64,000 nucleotides of DNA from Lentzea sp. NBRC 105346 (GCF_030269605.1 NZ_BSTQ01000021.1:1-64000), one strand, 5' to 3'; counted from the first letter of the stretch, positions 16,333-25,127 are shown. Numbers and translations are program-made. Notes: generated from the sequence alone by a model not told the origin.

Positions 16333-17220
16333 TCAGACCTTCCACTCCCGCCAGCTGGAGACCGACGGCTTCCAGCCCAGCTCTTCCCGCGCCCGCTGGT
16401 TGCTCGCCCCGCGCGCCGCGGTGTGCTGGTGCACGGTGAACCAGCCGAGCAGCCGCGCGGCCAGTTCCTCGGCGACCACACGGGGTTCCGGGCCGCCGGT
16501 CAGCTGGGCCCAGTGCGGCAGCCACGTCCGGGCCGCGGCGGGCTCGTCGTCGACGATGTTGAACACTCCGGTGGCGTCCTGCGCCACCGCGTGCGCGGCA
16601 GCCGATGCGGCGTCGCGCACGTGTAGGAACGAGGTGATGCCGGTGCCCTGACCGGCCAGCGGTGACCGGCCGGCCCGCAGCGCGGTCCCGAACGGGCCGT
16701 CCAGGTCGTAACCGGTGCCCGGCCCGTACAACATGCCGTAGCGCAGCACGATCCCGTTGCGCCCCAGCACGATCCGCTCCAGCTCGGCGATCGCCCGCAC
16801 CGTGGCCGCCCACGACTCGTCGGGAGCGTCGAGGTACAGCGGCGCCCGCTCGTCGAGCACCTCGCCGCCACCGGGACTGGTGGCGAACGCGATGCTCTGC
16901 GCGACGAACCGCCGCACCCCGCACTCCGCCGCCGCCTCCGCCAGGTGCGCGGTGCCCTCGGCCCGCAGCCGCGCGGTGCGGGCGAACGCGTCTGCGCCCC
17001 GCAGCGCGGTCGCTTGATGCACCACGGCTTCCGGTCGCGCGTCGGCCACCGCCTTCCGCGTGGCCGCCCGGTCCAGCAGGTCGGCGACCACCACCTGGTC
17101 GGCCTCGACCACGGCGTCCGAGTCGCGGACCAAAGCCGTCACGTGATGCCCGTCCGCGGACAGCATCGGGACCAGGAGCCGGCCGATCACCCCGGTCGCG
17201 CCGGTGACCAGTACCCGCAT
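16333..17220 (-). CDS. NAD(P)-dependent epimerase/dehydratase-family protein
   Basis: 295 residues, extended short-chain fold: MRVLVTGATGVIGRLL at the N-terminus, VVHQATAL in the middle. The usual catalytic YxxxK is not obvious (the region reads RYGMLYGPGTGYD), so it may act as a reductase rather than an epimerase. GGGAGG precedes ATG 17220. It stands between the candidate diazotase and the nitrous-acid genes. I infer it could supply hydride to a diazonium, the job I recall being assigned to AvaA7 in avenalumic acid biosynthesis; this match is from memory and unverified. Confidence 0.7.
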   Translation of the reverse strand: MRVLVTGATGVIGRLLVPMLSADGHHVTALVRDSDAVVEADQVVVADLLDRAATRKAVADARPEAVVHQATALRGADAFARTARLRAEGTAHLAEAAAECGVRRFVAQSIAFATSPGGGEVLDERAPLYLDAPDESWAATVRAIAELERIVLGRNGIVLRYGMLYGPGTGYDLDGPFGTALRAGRSPLAGQGTGITSFLHVRDAASAAAHAVAQDATGVFNIVDDEPAAARTWLPHWAQLTGGPEPRVVAEELAARLLGWFTVHQHTAARGASNQRAREELGWKPSVSSWREWKV

Positions 17221-17222
17221 GG

Positions 17223-17705
17223 TCACCTCCCCGCGACGCGCATCAGCAGCCGGCACGCCGGGTCGCCGTGCCGCAGGCATCCGGTGGCGCGGTTCTCGGT
17301 CAGCCGCACCCCGAGCCCGTCGGACCAGCCGGCGTGGATCTCCGTGCACGGGCACTGATATCCATCCAGAGAACCGGCCATCCGAACCATGACGACCGCG
17401 AAGTTCTGCCGCATGGTCAGCTCCAGCAGCTCGTCGTCGAGCGCCTCCACGCCGCCATCTCGCAGCTCCGCGGGGAACATGATGTCCGCGCACCGCTCGT
17501 ACAGCTCGGCCAGCTGCTTCGAATCGGCCGTCGCGATGTCCACAGTGGACGACTTCGCGACCTGCTTGCCGACCCTGGTGGCCACGAACCGCAACGCCTC
17601 GGCGTTGATCTCGTTCGCCACGTCCTGGCCGAACCGCTTCGCCACCCCCTGGTACCAGCGCGCGTCGTGCAGCCACCAGAGCCGGTAGACCTCCATCGGC
17701 CGCAA
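17223..17705 (-). CDS. Uncharacterised cytosolic protein (possibly DUF6125-like)
   Basis: 160 residues, no signal peptide or membrane segment. It starts VYRLWWLHDARWYQG and has a Cys-rich C-terminal half (YQCPCTEIHAGWSDG, TGCLRHGDPACRLL), which could bind metal or thiol. GGGGAG stands 6 bases before TTG 17705, favouring that start over ATG 17696. It lies 2 bases after the ligase stop and 2 bases before the epimerase start, so it is a firm member of the operon. Similar small proteins occur in other actinobacterial clusters, but I cannot assign a function. Confidence 0.65.
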   Translation of the reverse strand: MRPMEVYRLWWLHDARWYQGVAKRFGQDVANEINAEALRFVATRVGKQVAKSSTVDIATADSKQLAELYERCADIMFPAELRDGGVEALDDELLELTMRQNFAVVMVRMAGSLDGYQCPCTEIHAGWSDGLGVRLTENRATGCLRHGDPACRLLMRVAGR

Positions 17706-17707
17706 GG

Positions 17708-19372
17708 TCAGCTCCCCTGCTCGGCGCGGGCGACCAGCTCACGGGCGCGCTCACGCATGACCCGCTTGAGCACCTTGCCGGTCACCCCGGTCGACACGTC
17801 CGCGCTGTCCATCCGCAGCGCCCGCGTGATCGGCGGGAACCCCTTCGCGGTCAGGACTTCGTTGACCCACGCGGTCAGATCGGCCGGTTCGACCGCGTCG
17901 GCGGTGAACTGCAGCAGCGCGTAGGCGTCGGCGATCCCGTCACCGTCCCAGTCGGCCCGCACACCCTCCTCGGCGATCGCGGTCACCGTGCAGTCGACCA
18001 GCTCCGGCCGGTTCGCCAGCAGCAGCTCCTCGGTGCGGGTGCTGAACACGACACCGGCCGCGGTCCGGATCGCGTCGGGCGCCCGGTCCAGGTGGTAGAA
18101 GTTGCCCTCCTCGTCCTGCACCGCGAGGTCACCGGTCAGCCAGTAGCCACCGAGCCGCAGCTTGTGCCACGTCAGGGTGTCGTTCCAGTAGCCGGGGGTC
18201 AGCGTCGGCGACTTCACGCCCAGCCGGCCCACCTCGCCGGGCGGCAGCGGAACCCCGTCCTCGGACAGCACCGCGGCCTGCGCGAAGCTGATCGGCTTGC
18301 CGATACAGCGCCCATAGGACGCGCTGCCGGGCTTGTGCCCGTTGTGGAAGATCGAGTACCCGGTCTCCGAGGAACCCAGCCCGTCGGTGAACACCGAGCC
18401 CGGGACCCGGACCGGCTTGAAGTCCGGGCCGATCTCCTCGTGGCTGCCCTGCGCCACCAGCACCCGGATGTGGGCCTCGTGCGCGGCGTCACCGGTGTTG
18501 TAGTAGGCCTCGATGCTCGACATGTCCCGCTTGGACAGGTCGGACGTGGCGATCTGCCCGTACGTGCCGGAGAAGCCGAACACCGTGGTGGGCTTGAACT
18601 TCTCGATGGCGTCGAGCACGTCCTCGCCGTTCTGGCTGGACTGCAGGTACACCGGCGAGCCCAGCAGCAGGCCGAACATCATCACCGACATGGCCGCGTT
18701 GTGGTTGCCGGGCAAGGCCACCAGCAGCCGGCCCATCGACCCGCCGACCGACAGCTTCAACCGGTGCAGCTGCGCGTAGAGCAGGGTCTGGTGGGTGTGC
18801 GGCACGGCCTTCGGCATGCCGGTAGTGCCGGACGAGTGCGAGATGATGATCGGGTCCGTCTGGTCGTGCCGGTACGGGAACCGCGCCGGCAGCCGCTCGG
18901 CGTAGTCCGGCGTCACGTCCGCCGCGGTCACCACGAACCCGAGCTCGCCCCCGGCGTGCGTCTCGTAGCGCGCCTCGTCGGTGATCACGCCGGACGCGCC
19001 CTGCCTGCGGATGTACTCGCGGGCGATCTCCGGGCGCAGGCGCGCGTTGGTGAACGACGGGATCGCGCCCAGTGAGCTCAACGCCATGAAGTTGACGGCG
19101 AACTCGGTGCTGGACGCGGTGTGCACGCCGACCACGTCCCGCGGTCCGATGCCCTTGGCGTGGTAGAAGCCGGCGTACGCGCGCACCGCCCGGTCGAGCT
19201 CGCCGAGCGTGAGCACCTCGGGATGGCTGCCGTCGGGAGCGCGCCAGGTCCCGTCGGTCCACAGCACCTGCGTGTCCAACGGCCGGCCGTAGGCGATGAC
19301 CCGGTGCAGCACGTTGCCGGCGCCGAGCTCGGCGTCGTCGTTGATCCGGCGCCGTTCCTCTTTGGTGATCAC
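17708..19372 (-). CDS. AMP-forming acyl-CoA ligase-like enzyme, candidate ATP-dependent diazotase
   Basis: 554 residues of the adenylate-forming family. The P-loop-like A3 motif reads SHSSGTTGMPKAVPHTH, A5 region GLGSSETGYS, and A7 WLTGDLAVQDEEG; the final Lys is in STGVTGKVLKR. GTG 19372 has GGAGG 4 bases before it and overlaps the ketosynthase-partner stop by 4 bases. CreM, which joins nitrous acid to an aromatic amine, is an acyl-CoA-ligase homologue. Since a second ligase stands next to the precursor genes and carrier proteins, this one, beside the nitrous-acid genes, is the better diazotase candidate. It could instead be an ordinary CoA ligase. Confidence 0.8.
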   Translation of the reverse strand: MITKEERRRINDDAELGAGNVLHRVIAYGRPLDTQVLWTDGTWRAPDGSHPEVLTLGELDRAVRAYAGFYHAKGIGPRDVVGVHTASSTEFAVNFMALSSLGAIPSFTNARLRPEIAREYIRRQGASGVITDEARYETHAGGELGFVVTAADVTPDYAERLPARFPYRHDQTDPIIISHSSGTTGMPKAVPHTHQTLLYAQLHRLKLSVGGSMGRLLVALPGNHNAAMSVMMFGLLLGSPVYLQSSQNGEDVLDAIEKFKPTTVFGFSGTYGQIATSDLSKRDMSSIEAYYNTGDAAHEAHIRVLVAQGSHEEIGPDFKPVRVPGSVFTDGLGSSETGYSIFHNGHKPGSASYGRCIGKPISFAQAAVLSEDGVPLPPGEVGRLGVKSPTLTPGYWNDTLTWHKLRLGGYWLTGDLAVQDEEGNFYHLDRAPDAIRTAAGVVFSTRTEELLLANRPELVDCTVTAIAEEGVRADWDGDGIADAYALLQFTADAVEPADLTAWVNEVLTAKGFPPITRALRMDSADVSTGVTGKVLKRVMRERARELVARAEQGS

Positions 19373-19896
19373 GTTTCCTCCGGGTGGGGTTCCAGCAGCT
19401 GGGCGACCGCGACGTCGTGGGCGGGCGGGTCGGTCCCCAGCAGGGCATGGGCGCGGGCGGTACGCGGGTTGGGCGCCAGCTCCACTGCCAGCGTCAGCAC
19501 CGCGTCGAGGTCGTCCACGGCGAGCAGCAGTTCGGCGGCCGCCAGCAGCTCACCGGCGGGATCGTCCGTTGTGGACAGTGCGAGCAACGGGCCGGTGATG
19601 CCCAGGTCCGTGCTGAGCCTGCCGAGCACCGCGTTCGCGGTGGCCTGCATGAACAACAGCGGGTTGTGCACCTGGCCGGACACCATTCGCTCGCTGGCCA
19701 GGTCAGTGGTCGTGGCGTCACCCATCAGGCTGACCAGCACCACACCGAGCCGGTCGCCGGGGATGTCCTGTCCCGCCAGGCAGGTCATCGCCACGTGGTA
19801 GAGCAGTGGGTTGAAGGAGGACTCCACGAAACCGGTCACCGGCGGCAGCTCCACCGGGCCGTCCAGCTTGGCGCTCGCTCGGACTCTGGTCTTCAC
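19369..19896 (-). CDS. Short ketosynthase-like partner protein
   Basis: 175 residues. It resembles the N-terminal beta-ketoacyl-synthase-like domain found as a stand-alone protein in aryl-polyene type clusters (SGQVHNPLLFMQATANAVLG, like the family's SVHNA stretch). It lacks the catalytic Cys-His-His set, so it is likely a structural or chain-length partner of the full ketosynthase. It overlaps both neighbours by 4 bases (GTG 19896 with the KS stop; its stop with the ligase start). The family call is moderate. Confidence 0.6.
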   Translation of the reverse strand: MKTRVRASAKLDGPVELPPVTGFVESSFNPLLYHVAMTCLAGQDIPGDRLGVVLVSLMGDATTTDLASERMVSGQVHNPLLFMQATANAVLGRLSTDLGITGPLLALSTTDDPAGELLAAAELLLAVDDLDAVLTLAVELAPNPRTARAHALLGTDPPAHDVAVAQLLEPHPEET

Positions 19897-21032
19897 ACGC
19901 GCTCCAGCAGCATCGCGGTGTTCATCCCGCCGAACGCGGCGTTCAGCGTGAGCACCCGCCGCAACGGCACCTCGCGCGGGCCCTCGGTCACGTAGTCCAG
20001 GTCGCACAACGGGTCCGCGCGCCGGTAGCCGGCGGTCGGCGGCACGACGCCGTCGCGCAGGGCCAGCAGCGAGATCACGAACTCGACCGCGCCGGAGGCC
20101 TCCAGCATGTGCCCGGTCGTGCTCTTCGTCGAGCTGGCGACCGTGCCCGGCCCGAACACCGCGCGCAGACCGTTGGTCTCCGCGCTGTCGTTGAACGGAG
20201 TGCCGGTGCCGTGCGCGTTCACGTAGTCCACAGAGGACACTCCGGCCCGCCGCAGCGCCTGCGTGGCGGCGCTCGCCATGCCGCGGCCCTCGGGATGCGG
20301 CTTCGCCACGTGGTGCGCGTCGGAGGCGACGCCCCAGCCGGCGTACCGGGCCAGGACCTCCGCACCCCGGCGCCGGGCCGACGCGGCGCTCTCCAGCACG
20401 ACCGCGGCCACCCCGTCCCCGAGCAGCAACCCCGTGCGGTCCGCGGAGAACGGCCGCACCGCGCCGTCCTTGGCCAGCGCCCGGCCGGAGTCGAACTTCG
20501 CGTGGTTCTCCTCCTCGACCAGGTAGGCGCCCGCGCACAGCACGACGTCCGCGAGCCCCGCCCGGACCATCCGCCACCCGTGGATCAGCGCACTGGCCGA
20601 GGCGACGCAGGCGTTGCTGAACGCCACCGCTCGCCCGGTCAGGCCGAACCGGTCGGCCAGCTCCCGGGCCATGCGGGCGGGCACGCTGCCGGTGAGCCCG
20701 GCATCCGTCCCGTCCCGCCAGAACCCGGTGATCGCCGTCCAGTCGCCGGCCGAACCGAGCAGCACCGCCGCCGGCGTCCCAGGTTCGACCCCGGCCATCC
20801 GCAGCGCGTCGCCCGCGCAGTCCGCGAGCACCTCCCGCAGCACCGGGGTGCCGGCCGAGGCGGCCGTCATCGGCGTGCGGTAGGGCGCGGGGTCGAACCG
20901 GGTGGCCGGCGCGAACGCGGGAACACCCGCGAACACGCCGTCCCGCAACGACACCGCCCCGCGCCCGAAGGCGGTGTGCACGCCGAACCCGGTCACGACA
21001 ACGTCGTCGGATAAAGGATCCGCGTCGGTCAT
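19893..21032 (-). CDS. Beta-ketoacyl synthase (type II PKS/FAS)
   Basis: 379 residues with the full catalytic set: Cys142 in SNACVASASA, His274 in NAHGTGTPFND, Lys303 and His308 in KSTTGHMLEA. It condenses a carrier-bound starter with malonyl-carrier. Its place after two carrier proteins and two precursor enzymes suggests extension of a 3-amino-4-hydroxybenzoyl starter. No ketoreductase or dehydratase is in the operon, so those steps would have to come from fatty-acid synthesis or genes elsewhere. ATG 21032 overlaps the carrier-protein stop by 4 bases. Confidence 0.9.
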   Translation of the reverse strand: MTDADPLSDDVVVTGFGVHTAFGRGAVSLRDGVFAGVPAFAPATRFDPAPYRTPMTAASAGTPVLREVLADCAGDALRMAGVEPGTPAAVLLGSAGDWTAITGFWRDGTDAGLTGSVPARMARELADRFGLTGRAVAFSNACVASASALIHGWRMVRAGLADVVLCAGAYLVEEENHAKFDSGRALAKDGAVRPFSADRTGLLLGDGVAAVVLESAASARRRGAEVLARYAGWGVASDAHHVAKPHPEGRGMASAATQALRRAGVSSVDYVNAHGTGTPFNDSAETNGLRAVFGPGTVASSTKSTTGHMLEASGAVEFVISLLALRDGVVPPTAGYRRADPLCDLDYVTEGPREVPLRRVLTLNAAFGGMNTAMLLERV

Positions 21033-21265
21033 CGCGCTACCTCGACGTTGAGGTAGTCGACGATCCCGGCCACCGACGAGAACCGCTCCAGGTCCTCGTC
21101 GCTCGGGTCGACCCGCAGCCCGAACCGGACCTCGACCTGGTGCAGCAACCAGACCAGCGCCATCGAGTCGAGCACGATCGGCGCGTCGTCGCCCAGGTCG
21201 GCGGGCAGGTCCCCGAACACCTTGCGGTCGGCCAGCAGCTCCCGCACGGCGTCCGCGGTGATCAT
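21029..21265 (-). CDS. Acyl carrier protein 2
   Basis: 78 residues. The phosphopantetheine site is Ser34 in VLDSMALVWLL. Acidic four-helix character is normal. It overlaps the first carrier protein and the ketosynthase by 4 bases each. Two distinct carriers suggest one for the aromatic starter and one for malonyl or growing chains; which is which cannot be told. Confidence 0.88.
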   Translation of the reverse strand: MITADAVRELLADRKVFGDLPADLGDDAPIVLDSMALVWLLHQVEVRFGLRVDPSDEDLERFSSVAGIVDYLNVEVAR

Positions 21266-21540
21266 GCCGCGGCTGCCCGGCGCTTCAGGATGTCGTCGAC
21301 CAGCTGGCCCAGCGTCATCGACCCGATCGCCTCGATGTCGGTGTCCGGGATCTTCACGTCGTACTCCCGCTCCAGCCGCAGCATGAGCTCGACCAGGCTG
21401 AGCGACTCGAGGTCGATCCCGCCGGTGCCGATCGGGCTGTCGTCGGTGAGCGCGTCGGTGTCCACGAACAGGTTCATCTCCTGCACCAACGTGGTGACCA
21501 CGAACTCGCGGACGTCGTTGCTCTGCACGGTGCTGGTCAT
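21262..21540 (-). CDS. Acyl carrier protein 1
   Basis: 92 residues. The attachment serine is Ser46 in GIDLESLSLVEL. It follows the first AMP-ligase by 45 bases and overlaps carrier 2 by 4 bases. Being next to the ligase, it is the better candidate to receive the 3-amino-4-hydroxybenzoyl starter. Confidence 0.9.
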   Translation of the reverse strand: MTSTVQSNDVREFVVTTLVQEMNLFVDTDALTDDSPIGTGGIDLESLSLVELMLRLEREYDVKIPDTDIEAIGSMTLGQLVDDILKRRAAAA

Positions 21541-21585
21541 GCGGCACCCTTCCTCGCTGAACTGGTTTGGGGGGAGAACTGGTGG

Positions 21586-22956
21586 TCAATTCGTGGCCGC
21601 GCGCAGCACACTGCGTTCGCGGATGAGCTTTCCGTTGCTGGTCCGCGGCAACGTGGGCAGCACCCACACCGCCTTGGGCAGCTTGAAGTCGGCCAGGTGG
21701 TCGCGGCACCACACGATGAGGTCCTCGGCCGCCAGCTTCTCGTCCACAGTGGACACATAGGCCTCGATCGCGTCGCCGTGCACCAGCACGGCCTCGTTGA
21801 TCGCCGGATGACGGCCGAGCACGGCCTCCACCTCGGTCAGGTCCACCTTGAGCCCGCCGACCACGACCAGTGAGTCGCCCCGGCCGCGCAACCGCAGCAG
21901 CCCGTCGGCGTCGAGCTCGGCGCGGTCCCGCGTGCGCAGCCAGCCGTCGACGTACCGCTCCTGGCCGTCGCTGGTCAGGTACGGGTTCTCCGGCAGCGCC
22001 ACCTCGACCTCACCCGCCGCGATGCGCAACCGGACACCGGGCGCGGGCGGCCCGACCGCGGGCCTGGTGGCGCCGCTGACGTCCATCGCGATCACACCGG
22101 TCTCCGTGGTCCCGTAGGACTCGCCGACCGGGACGCCGTAGACCTCACGGAACCGCTCAGCGGTCTCCGGCGGCATCAGCTCGCCACCGGAGACCGCCGA
22201 CCGCAACGCCGGCAGGGACGGCGAATGCGGCATGGACCCCAGCAAGTCGTAGTGGAACGGCACGCCGAAGATCACGTTGACCTCGTGGTCACGGGCCGCG
22301 TTGACGATGTCGGTGGCCGACACCTTCGGCGCGAACACCACCTCGGCCCCGGCGTGCAGCGAGTGCAGCAGACCGGCGATCAGGCCGAAGCTGTGCGCGG
22401 TGGAGCTGAGCAGCAGCAGCCGCTCACCCTCACCGGGCATCCCCGGGATCTTGCTGAACCGCTCGATCTCCTCGGCGATGGACGCCTCGGTGCGGCCGAT
22501 CACTTTCGGCAGCCCGGTGGATCCCGAGCTGAACTGCACCAGCCGGTGCGCGGTCAGCGCTTGCCTACCGTCCGCGCGCTTCTCGGTCACCGCCTCGTGC
22601 CGTGACCGGAAGTTCAGCCGGTACCAGCCCGGACCGCCGGCCCGCACCGTGTACTGCGGCCGGCACAACGCGAACAGCGCGTCCACCTCGGCCGGCTTGA
22701 GGCGGTGGTCGATCAGCATCACCTGGGCGCCCAGGCGCCACAACGCGAGCAGCACCTCGACCTGGGTGAAGCTCGGCGGCACCTGCAGGGCGACCGAGGT
22801 GCCCGGCCCGATCCCGTTGGCGGAGAACAACGCGGCCTCGTGCGACACCGCGTCCCACATCTCCCCGTGTGTCACGACCTGCTCGCCCGCCACCAGATAA
22901 GGCAGATCGTCGGGGTGGCGGCCGAGCAGTTCCCGCACCAGTCGCATGACGATCAC
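21586..22956 (-). CDS. AMP-dependent aryl acid ligase, candidate starter-loading enzyme
   Basis: 456 residues, short for the family. Adenylation motifs are clear: VQFSSGSTGLPKVIGRT, GESYGTTETG, WLRTRDRAELD, and a C-terminal NGKLIRE with the catalytic Lys. GTG 22956 overlaps the GriH-like stop by 4 bases; ATG 22947 is the alternative (AGGAG lies 2 or 11 bases upstream). It sits between the 3-amino-4-hydroxybenzoate genes and the carrier proteins, so it probably activates that acid and loads it on a carrier. Substrate choice is inferred from position only. Confidence 0.82.
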   Translation of the reverse strand: MIVMRLVRELLGRHPDDLPYLVAGEQVVTHGEMWDAVSHEAALFSANGIGPGTSVALQVPPSFTQVEVLLALWRLGAQVMLIDHRLKPAEVDALFALCRPQYTVRAGGPGWYRLNFRSRHEAVTEKRADGRQALTAHRLVQFSSGSTGLPKVIGRTEASIAEEIERFSKIPGMPGEGERLLLLSSTAHSFGLIAGLLHSLHAGAEVVFAPKVSATDIVNAARDHEVNVIFGVPFHYDLLGSMPHSPSLPALRSAVSGGELMPPETAERFREVYGVPVGESYGTTETGVIAMDVSGATRPAVGPPAPGVRLRIAAGEVEVALPENPYLTSDGQERYVDGWLRTRDRAELDADGLLRLRGRGDSLVVVGGLKVDLTEVEAVLGRHPAINEAVLVHGDAIEAYVSTVDEKLAAEDLIVWCRDHLADFKLPKAVWVLPTLPRTSNGKLIRERSVLRAATN

Positions 22957-24047
22957 GTCTCCTTGCAGAACTCACCGATGGGGTAGCCGACGTGCCGCTT
23001 GTCGGTCGCGATGTACCCGAGCAACTCGTCGCCGGGCTGCAGCTCCGTAACGTTGCGGACCTTCCCGCCCGGCCCGAGGACGCGCACGTGCCAGTCGTCC
23101 TGCAGCGTCAGGCTGACCGCGACGCCCTCCGGGGACTGCGCCCTGATCGTCAGCAGCGGGCGGGACTCGAGCTTCGCCCGGCCGACGACGATCCGGCGGG
23201 TCTTGCCCTCGGCGTTGACCGCGAGGGTGACGCTGCCGGAGTGCAGCTCGCTCAGGTAGTTCGTGCGGTTGTCCGGCCCGAGAACGTAGGAGTGCAGGGC
23301 ACCCGCGTTCACCCGGAACGGACGGGTCGGCATGTACGGCAACGGATGCGTCTCGCTGCAGCACAGGATGAAACCGGAGGAGTAGGAGCCGACGAGGATG
23401 CCCTCGTCCTCCTCGAAGTGGCTGCACGTGTCCACACAGACCCGGTCGCCGAGTCCGTTGTGCTCGATCGACTCCACGGTCAGCGTGGACAGCTCGAGGT
23501 CGCGCGTGCCCGCCTCCAGCAGCCGCGCCAGCGAGAACACGTCGGTGGCGTCGCGCGGTGCCAGCATCAGGCCGTCGGAGCCGTGCTCCAGCACGTCCAG
23601 CACGATCCCGGCCTCTTCCAGGTCGGAGACCACGCAGATCAGCTGCCCCTTGGCGCCGTCCGCGGCCGCGATCACGATCTCCAGCGGGATCTTGGTCGGG
23701 TCGACGAAGCTGACGATCGTGTACGGCAGGTTCGCGGCCGCCACGCACGCCAGCTTGAGCGTGCGGTCGTCGCGGACCTCCACGAAGACCGCACCCGAGT
23801 GCCGTTCGGCGATCAGGCGGTCCAGCTGCTCGGCGTCCGTCACCTCGGTGGTGACCAGGTCGACGCCCTCGTGGTCGGCGGGGATCTGGTTGCCCAGCAA
23901 CACCTTCGTCACCGTCGGCGGGAGCCCGGCCAGCACCTCGGGCCGGTCGGCGACCACACCGTGCACTCGGGCGTGCACCGCGGCGGCCAGCACGGCCTCC
24001 AGCTGCGGTCCGGCAACGGTACGGAGATCGATCCATGCGAATTTCAC
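22953..24047 (-). CDS. 3-dehydroquinate synthase II-like enzyme, 3-amino-4-hydroxybenzoate synthase (GriH-like)
   Basis: 364 residues of the archaeal-type dehydroquinate synthase family (KFAWIDLR start, VDTCSHFEEDEGILVGSYSSG, MPTRPFRVNAGALHSYV). In bacteria this family pairs with a DhnA-like aldolase in grixazone (GriH/GriI) and cremeomycin pathways to make 3-amino-4-hydroxybenzoate, not shikimate. The aldolase is the overlapping upstream gene, which fixes this role well. GTG 24047 overlaps its stop by 4 bases; AGGTG lies upstream. Confidence 0.88.
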   Translation of the reverse strand: MKFAWIDLRTVAGPQLEAVLAAAVHARVHGVVADRPEVLAGLPPTVTKVLLGNQIPADHEGVDLVTTEVTDAEQLDRLIAERHSGAVFVEVRDDRTLKLACVAAANLPYTIVSFVDPTKIPLEIVIAAADGAKGQLICVVSDLEEAGIVLDVLEHGSDGLMLAPRDATDVFSLARLLEAGTRDLELSTLTVESIEHNGLGDRVCVDTCSHFEEDEGILVGSYSSGFILCCSETHPLPYMPTRPFRVNAGALHSYVLGPDNRTNYLSELHSGSVTLAVNAEGKTRRIVVGRAKLESRPLLTIRAQSPEGVAVSLTLQDDWHVRVLGPGGKVRNVTELQPGDELLGYIATDKRHVGYPIGEFCKET

Positions 24048-24859
24048 GCGGCACCTGCACCTGTCGTCATCGGAGAGTGGTTGGGGGTGACCTGCGGGTG
24101 CAGCACGGCCGCCAGCCGGCACACCACGGACAGCGGGTTGGGCGACGAGAAGATCCGGCGGCCCACGGCCAGGCCGGCACACCCCGCGGACAGCGCGTCG
24201 CGGGCGTACTCGGCCAGCGCGATGCCGTCCGGGTCGTGCGCGGGCGGCCCGCCCGCGGCCAGCACCGGGATCGGGCAGCTGGCGGTGACGTCGGCCATCC
24301 GTTCGACCGGGTACGCCATCGACGTCTTCACCAGGTCCGCGCCCAGATCGGCGGCGATGTTCACCACGTGCGCCAGGGTTCGCGAGTCCCGCGGGTCGTG
24401 GATGCGGGGACCGCGGGCGTAGATCATCGCGATGAGCGGGATGTTCCACGCCTGGCACGAGCTCGCCACGGCACCCAGGTCCGCCAGCTGTTTCGACTCG
24501 GTGTCCGAGCCGACGTTGACGTGCACGCTCACCGCGTCCGCCCCGAGGCGCAGCGCGTCCTCGGCGTCACCGACCAGCACCTTGGCGTGCTCGTCGGCGG
24601 CGTGCGGAGTCCCGGCGCTCAGGTGCACCACCAGCGCGGTGTCATCCAGCAGCTCCGGCTTGATCGCCCGGAACCGTCCCTTGTGGACGATGATGGCGTC
24701 GGCGCCGCCGAGAACCAGGTCCCGGATCAGCTCGTCCCACTCATGGTTCGCCACCACCGGCCCGTCGGACACGCTGTGGTCCAGCGGCACGAACAGATAC
24801 CTGCCGTCCGCCGGCCTCGACAACCGCCGCAGGCGAAGCGCTTTACCCGTGTCAGCCAC
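24044..24859 (-). CDS. DhnA-type aldolase, first enzyme of 3-amino-4-hydroxybenzoate synthesis (GriI-like)
   Basis: 271 residues. It matches the MJ0400/GriI aldolases: PLDHSVSDGP near the N-terminus (Asp27), Tyr147 in IYARG, and Schiff-base Lys178 in DLVKTSMAYP. GriI joins aspartate semialdehyde and DHAP to a C7 product that GriH cyclises. GTG 24859 has AAGGA 5 bases upstream. It is the first gene of the 12-gene operon, so aspartate feeds both the ring (through the semialdehyde) and the nitrous acid (CreE-like enzyme). Confidence 0.9.
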   Translation of the reverse strand: MADTGKALRLRRLSRPADGRYLFVPLDHSVSDGPVVANHEWDELIRDLVLGGADAIIVHKGRFRAIKPELLDDTALVVHLSAGTPHAADEHAKVLVGDAEDALRLGADAVSVHVNVGSDTESKQLADLGAVASSCQAWNIPLIAMIYARGPRIHDPRDSRTLAHVVNIAADLGADLVKTSMAYPVERMADVTASCPIPVLAAGGPPAHDPDGIALAEYARDALSAGCAGLAVGRRIFSSPNPLSVVCRLAAVLHPQVTPNHSPMTTGAGAA

Positions 24860-24919
24860 GTCGGTCCTTCCCGTTGTCGCTCGACACGATTCTTTCCAGC
24901 AAATACGAGAGCCGACCAC

Positions 24920-25002
24920 TATCAGGTGGCGATAACCCGGCAGTTATAAGTTGTCCCGAACCATAACGCGACGTATCAATAGCGTCTGAATTGGCGTATC
25001 AA
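24920..25002. promoter_or_regulatory. Divergent promoter region with candidate LysR-type sites
   Basis: The 268-base gap between the biosynthetic operon and the flavodoxin gene is visibly AT-richer than its surroundings. It has a T-N11-A box with an ATC/GAT dyad (24920-24932) inside TATC-N7-GATA, and CGTATCAA twice (24972-24979 and 24995-25002, 23 bases apart). These are plausible binding sites for the LysR regulator encoded two genes away. No firm -35/-10 pair stands out. Confidence 0.45.
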
Positions 25003-25127
25003 CAGGATCACCCATGTGCCAATGCTGTCAGTTCTCTATCGCAGGACCAGCATGGTCAATACCATGTGGTCAGATACGACACCGAAGTTGCCGGGTTTCT
25101 TCCGTGCGTCGGACTATTGGAGGGAAC

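Noticed and set aside
22953..24859. An archaeal-type shikimate pathway (ADH synthase plus dehydroquinate synthase II)
   Set aside because: In actinobacteria this gene pair is known from 3-amino-4-hydroxybenzoate biosynthesis, and ligases, carriers and a ketosynthase follow directly.
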